Positions 59,904 to 64,000 of a stretch of DNA of 64,000 nucleotides are shown piece by piece (position 1 is the first letter of the stretch; each line of letters opens with the position of its first letter). The notes beneath the pieces are model-generated. The model was not told where the DNA came from. It made no database searches and saw nothing but the letters and a program-made list of their open reading frames with translations. The stretch lies in assembly GCA_029891345.1 (NCBI GenBank), contig CM056995.1:78369895-78433894 (forward strand). Direction: 5' to 3'. Origin of the DNA: Dryococelus australis (lineage: Eukaryota; Arthropoda; Insecta; Phasmatodea; Phasmatidae). A program made the translations under genes and the position numbers.

Positions 59904-61099
59904 TTGAGTCAGCAGGACACCGACATATGCAGCCTACTACGGGAACAGCCCCAACGCTTTGAATTACGGGACTGCGTCGTGTGGACACATAACGGACAAC
60001 CCAATACACCTTGGAAGATCTGGGTTCCGCAGCAGTTACGCACCTATATATGCCGGCACCACCATGACCACCCTCAAGCTGGACATCCAGGTATAAGGTA
60101 GACCCTACTATATATCAATGTCCGATACAATTGGGACAGGATAAGCCACGACGTCCAACAGTACGTAAGCAACTGCATTACATTCTGTCGTGGCAAAGCA
60201 TACCCGGTTCGACCTCCTACAGCACGACCATGGAGACCCAAGACGGCGTGGATGCATATAGCTGCTGACCTCATGGAGTCCTACCCATGCAGTACTGAGG
60301 GGAACCGTTACCAACTGGTAGCAACTGACCAGTTTCCAAGGTGGTTAGAGGCCTTCCCTCTACCTAGCCAAGAAACCGCCCCAATCGTGCGAAAGATAGA
60401 AACGGAGATATTCGCATGATGGAGATATCCAGAGGCTATTTTAACTGACAATGGCACGTCGTTCATGAGTCACCAATGGCAGTCAGCGTGCCAGGGCTGG
60501 GTAGTCGAACTAGGAACTACCCGCCTTACCATCTCCAGGCCAACCCCACTGAACAAAGGAACCAGGAGATCAAGAAGTGCCTTAGTATCAGTGTGGGAAA
60601 TGATCACCATCACTGGGACAAGCACATCCCAACAATTCTGTTTGCCCTACGTCGTAGAACCAACAAAGTGGTCGACACAAGCCCTAGCATACTCCTTCTG
60701 GGCCAAATACTCCACCGACCGGGCGACTGGCAATGGGAAAGTGAGCCCACCGATATGCCTCAACCCAAGGATATCCGGCTAGCTGCCCTAGTCCGTACTA
60801 TTACTGCCCAAAAAGCCCAGGACAAGTATATTCGAAAGAAGTACCCTATACAAAAGACAGGGGTACGGGAGTTTACGCTAGGTGAAACAGTACTACTCAG
60901 GACGCATCTCCTCAGCAAGGCCAGTAACCAGTTCAGCGCTGGCTTCACTGACAAATGGGATGGTCCGTATTGTATTGTCAGCCAAAGAGATGTCTACTGT
61001 GCCGAAGACATACGAGGACGGATCCGGAAGGCCACCCGAGACCAGATACGACCCTACCCAGGGGACATGCCGATACTTGGGGACGCTGACACAGAATGA
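59904..61099 (+). pseudogene. Gypsy integrase
   Basis: The zinc-binding part has H-P-Q-A-G-H-P-G-I-R and then N-C-I-T-F-C-R, with C-x3-C where C-x2-C is usual. The core keeps A-A-D-L-M-E (first Asp), I-L-T-D-N-G-T-S-F (second Asp) and, after a shift near 60480-60530, Q-A-N-P-T-E-Q (Glu). The C-terminal part (to 61099) has G-E-T-V-L-L-R-T-H-L-L-S-K-A and K-W-D-G-P-Y-C-I-V-S. No chromodomain was seen. Confidence 0.85.
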
Positions 61100-62050
61100 G
61101 AAACATCTGGTCAATCCAAAGATGAGGATGAACCTCCACCTAGAAGGGTAGTTCCCGATACTGAGCCAGGACCCTCAACGAGGCTTGAGCCGACGCCTCT
61201 CATCATCGATAGGGCACCTAGCTACATCACGCCATGGAAGCCAGATGAAGAGCAATGCTAAGGAGCATTCTCCGTTAGATCAATGCCCTCGACGCCACGC
61301 AGTTATGCTGAGAAAATCTCAGCCAAACGCTATAAGGCAATCCCTAGCTGCTCAGAATTGTCATGGTAGAGTCCATGCGACCGAGAACCCCAGCATACAC
61401 CTTGCCAATCGAGCTGCATCAGCGAGCAGTCGGAAGCACCCTCGTTGAGAGGTGTAGAAATCACCCAAGCACCTACCTCTCCACCTAGTACAATTCCAAA
61501 GCCAGAAATAAAGGCTGTTCGAACTTCCATGAAGTCGATCTCTGGCTCCGACGATGAAGTACTAACTGCCACTAGACCACCGGAATACGCTCCAAATGAG
61601 AGCGCGGAGGCCGCCACTAGACCACTGGAATATGCTCCCGGCAAGAGCGTAGATGACGTTCATGACGTGAACCCGGAGGCCTATGCCACTAAACAACCAG
61701 AAGACAAACATGCCACAGAGCTAGTTCAAACACAGCAACCACAAGAAACATCTGGAACAGGGGTCAAGGACGTTCCAGCTTCCATGAAGTCGATCACTGT
61801 TCCTGCTGACGATGAAATGCAGCAAATGTCGAGCATAGCATACGGCATTGCTCCGTCAGAACCTCTTGCTACGCAGGAACTATCACCTGTCAGCACTGTT
61901 GAGGATGAGAGGTCTGTTCTGCCTCCCGCTCAACTGGTCACCGATAATAGGAGCGTCAAAACCGTAGATGCCTCCTACTACCAGACACCTGGTGCAACTT
62001 CTGTATTTGAGGTCGAGACTCCTCTCCCTCGTACTCTCTCACAATAGGAC
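61100..62050 (+). pseudogene. Extra 3' frame after integrase, P/S/T/E-rich
   Basis: The 200-codon frame 61445-62047 has no transmembrane segment or signal peptide, so it does not look like env. It contains a 45-bp duplication (61568 and 61613, A-T-R-P-P-E-Y-A-P / A-T-R-P-L-E-Y-A-P) and a 17-bp repeat CTTCCATGAAGTCGATC at 61524 and 61779. It may be a disordered accessory protein. Confidence 0.5.
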
Positions 62051-62300
62051 CTGGACATCGAGAGCATTGATGCCTCCAACTATGCGGCCCCAACAGCAAG
62101 ATGCACCACCTGCAGCCAAGGTCGAGCGCTGTGATCCGCAGCTCCCTCGCACTGCTACAGCAGGCATTGAGACCATCAACGCCTCCCACTACCTCAACTG
62201 GAGTAACTCCCGCAGTGGAGGTCGAGAGTTCTCTCCCTACCACCACCTCGTTGCTGGACCTGGACATTGAGAACATAAATGCCTCCAACGACCCAGCCCC
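61950..62300 (+). repeat. Four diverged tandem units of 100-109 bp
   Basis: GCCTCC(T/C/A)AC anchors recur at 61970, 62072, 62181 and 62281. Each unit codes a version of I-x-A-S-x-Y followed by E-V-E-x-x-L-P-x-T and D-L-D-I-E. Frames have shifted between units, so the encoded repeat is broken. Confidence 0.65.
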
Positions 62301-62649
62301 ATGACGGGTTGCGTCCACAGGCAAGGTGGAGAGCAGTCTCCTGCCGCAACTCCCTTGCCCTGCGCCAGTGGAGAAACATCCTGCCCTATGGGTAGGAACC
62401 CGTGCAGTCTGCATGACGGACCCTCATGTGTTCCCCTGTACTGCTACAACGTCCCTTGTAGCTGTGCCCTCTCTAGCAGTTCCAGCAGAAGCAGACGCCA
62501 CGACACTATGTGCTGAACCACGACACCTGATACTACCTCAACGCCTGGCTGGTACAGAGAATCACCGTGGCGACCTACGTCAAGGTACACGTGGCCGTAC
62601 GCCCGGCATGCTGAACTGCGTCCCAGGGGCAGGTCACCTAAAATAAAGC

Positions 62650-64000
62650 TTGACGAACACAAGTAAGTGCAGTTCTTGATGAAGTTTAATCTCACACGTA
62701 GTTGTAAACCACTACAATAAACTTTACAGGATTCGTTATAGATCTCTATTAAATAGTGACATTTAATCTATCTGACCAGTCAAAGACAGTGAAATAAGCA
62801 AAGACACCCACATTTAGGCAGATTAAATATTATATATCAGTAAAAGTGCCTACCTAACTGCCATCAAGCAGGTGAAGTGTAGGAACTGGTGAGGTAAATG
62901 CAACAGACAGTTATTTAGACACTCGACTTTGTCCGAACTGAACTTGTAAATACAGCAGTCATTACGCTGTACATAATTAAAGCCAGTGAAAACAGACGTT
63001 TTGCTCCTCACCAACGACAAGGTTCTGTAAGTTAAGTGGCCGACAGCCCACATAAAAGGTATTGTTACTTAGAGACGCTCATCACAGTGCCGGTAATTAC
63101 TTCCAATAGTGTATCACGTATAGACGCTCACCGCAGTGCCAGTGATAGTTGAAGACTGAGACTTCGACGAAATACATGTTATATTTAGCCTATGATGAGC
63201 AAGGACTCCTGCAAAGGAATTAGTAGTTTTAGATTTTTGTTTATTGAATTTGATGTGTAGGTACACTCCTAAATATACCTATTGAGTTTTTACAGTGTAT
63301 ATGTGAAGATCACCTACAAGAAGAATGCCGTTTTGTAGGAGGGTATTTTTATGTTATGCATTTGTATGCTTATATTTTTTTGGTGTATGTATTTTGTTTG
63401 CAATGTCTTGTGCACCAACTCAGTATCAATTCAAAGACTCTGAGTCTCAAAGCTCCCATGAACCATGAACTCCCTACGGTGAAACCAGGTGCAAGATATT
63501 TTTAGCTTCAAAATATTGCAGTGGTATGTATGTAAATTTAAAGTGACCAACATGCGCCAATAGCCCGCGTTTCATGCATGTTTTTAAAGTGTACTCACAT
63601 TGTTTGTTTAGCCGGTCAACCCAGGTGTTGAAGGGCCTGCGGTTGACGAACTTATACCCTGTCACACGTAACTGTTTAGCTTGCTGTGCGACACCCGAAG
63701 TTCCCTGAAAGATTTCCTTTTCTTTTTATCCACAACAGCAAACGCCAGGATAGTTGATGGTGTCTCCCCACATTTCACGAGTAAGGCTTGAACATACTTT
63801 TTTATTCCCCTTTGTTTTTCGCGTGTCGTCATTTTAAAGTGCTTTTTATTTCAGGTACTTGTTGTATGTTCTCTTGTAAATATCCACAGCTCTATGCTGA
63901 GTGTTTGTCGACGGCATGCAAAAATAAACTAGGCCGGTGGGACACCCGATAAACAGCGGCACTCCTGACACAACAATCTCTGCAACAGGGGAGAAAACAC
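62650..64000. other. Right flank, no recognised gene
   Basis: A diverged 48-bp duplication lies at 63072-63145 (AGACGCTCA(T/C)C(A/G)CAGTGCC). CAGGGGAGAAAACAC at the window end is purine-rich. No 3' LTR or host exon was recognised. Confidence 0.4.

Larger units (their letters stand above)
56697..62640 (+). mobile_element. Degraded Ty3/Gypsy retrotransposon, internal region (copy B)
   Basis: The order is leader (sharing AACACCCAGTGGC with A2), gag with a PHD-like remnant, capsid segment, zinc-knuckle remnant, protease, RT, RNase H, integrase, and an extra downstream frame. Numerous stops and frameshifts make it inactive. A 3' LTR was not recognised before 64000, so the right edge is approximate. 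Confidence 0.8.

Noticed and set aside
60465-60782. 105-codon frame over the integrase
   Set aside because: It is the pre-frameshift continuation; the integrase continues in the overlapping frame 60476-61099.

Overview
The window looks like intronic DNA from a large, AT-rich, repeat-laden arthropod genome. The best guess is a polyneopteran insect (cockroach, termite, cricket or stick-insect grade). That guess rests on very long introns, piggyBac, hAT, pogo-like and Ty3/Gypsy elements, a LINE of a type I associate with those insects, long CT microsatellites and a tRNA-like SINE remnant. There are no bacterial features.

The backbone is one plus-strand host gene. Six exons (7335-7737, 11096-11320, 21921-22195, 33262-33689, 42399-42658, 49371-49580) have good splice sites, and their phases join in frame at all five junctions, giving about 600 codons. 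The translation resembles the middle of URB2 (Urb2/Npa2), a nucleolar factor for the large ribosomal subunit. Its N-terminus lies upstream of the window or was not found. Its C-terminal Urb2 domain was not found before 64000. The visible introns run from 3.4 to 11.1 kb and hold everything else.

Introns by content. 1-7.3 kb: SINE remnant, small repeats. 11.9-13.7: an LTR. 13.9-14.5: a pogo-like end. 15.5-19.5: a piggyBac pseudogene split by a hAT element (8-bp duplication CCCTATCG). 19.5-21.5: an LTR with a lysine primer-binding site. 22.85-29.26: a complete but internally deleted Gypsy element on the minus strand (duplication ATAT). 29.86-32.04: a solo LTR (duplication ACAC). 36.5-37.0: an LTR fragment. 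37.4-41.8: a LINE interrupted by a solo LTR (duplication ACCT). 42.8-49.8: a hairpin, CT tract, pogo-like, hAT-like and TA-flanked MITE elements. 53-55.2: a possible LTR with a 600-bp CT tract. 55.7-62.6: a degraded Gypsy element with gag, protease, RT, RNase H, integrase and an extra 3' ORF.

The most interesting signal is that most of these LTRs belong to one superfamily with two odd properties. First, the long LTRs (up to about 2.2 kb) carry a sense reading frame. Its C-terminal block (type EPDFVPCRKAARPVLYTG) is recognisable in seven LTRs and its upstream block in most of them, although their DNA has diverged strongly. Second, the gag of the 27-kb element begins with a tandem PHD-type zinc-finger module, and the 57-kb element keeps a decayed relative of it. 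I do not know of a described Gypsy lineage with both traits, but no database search was possible.
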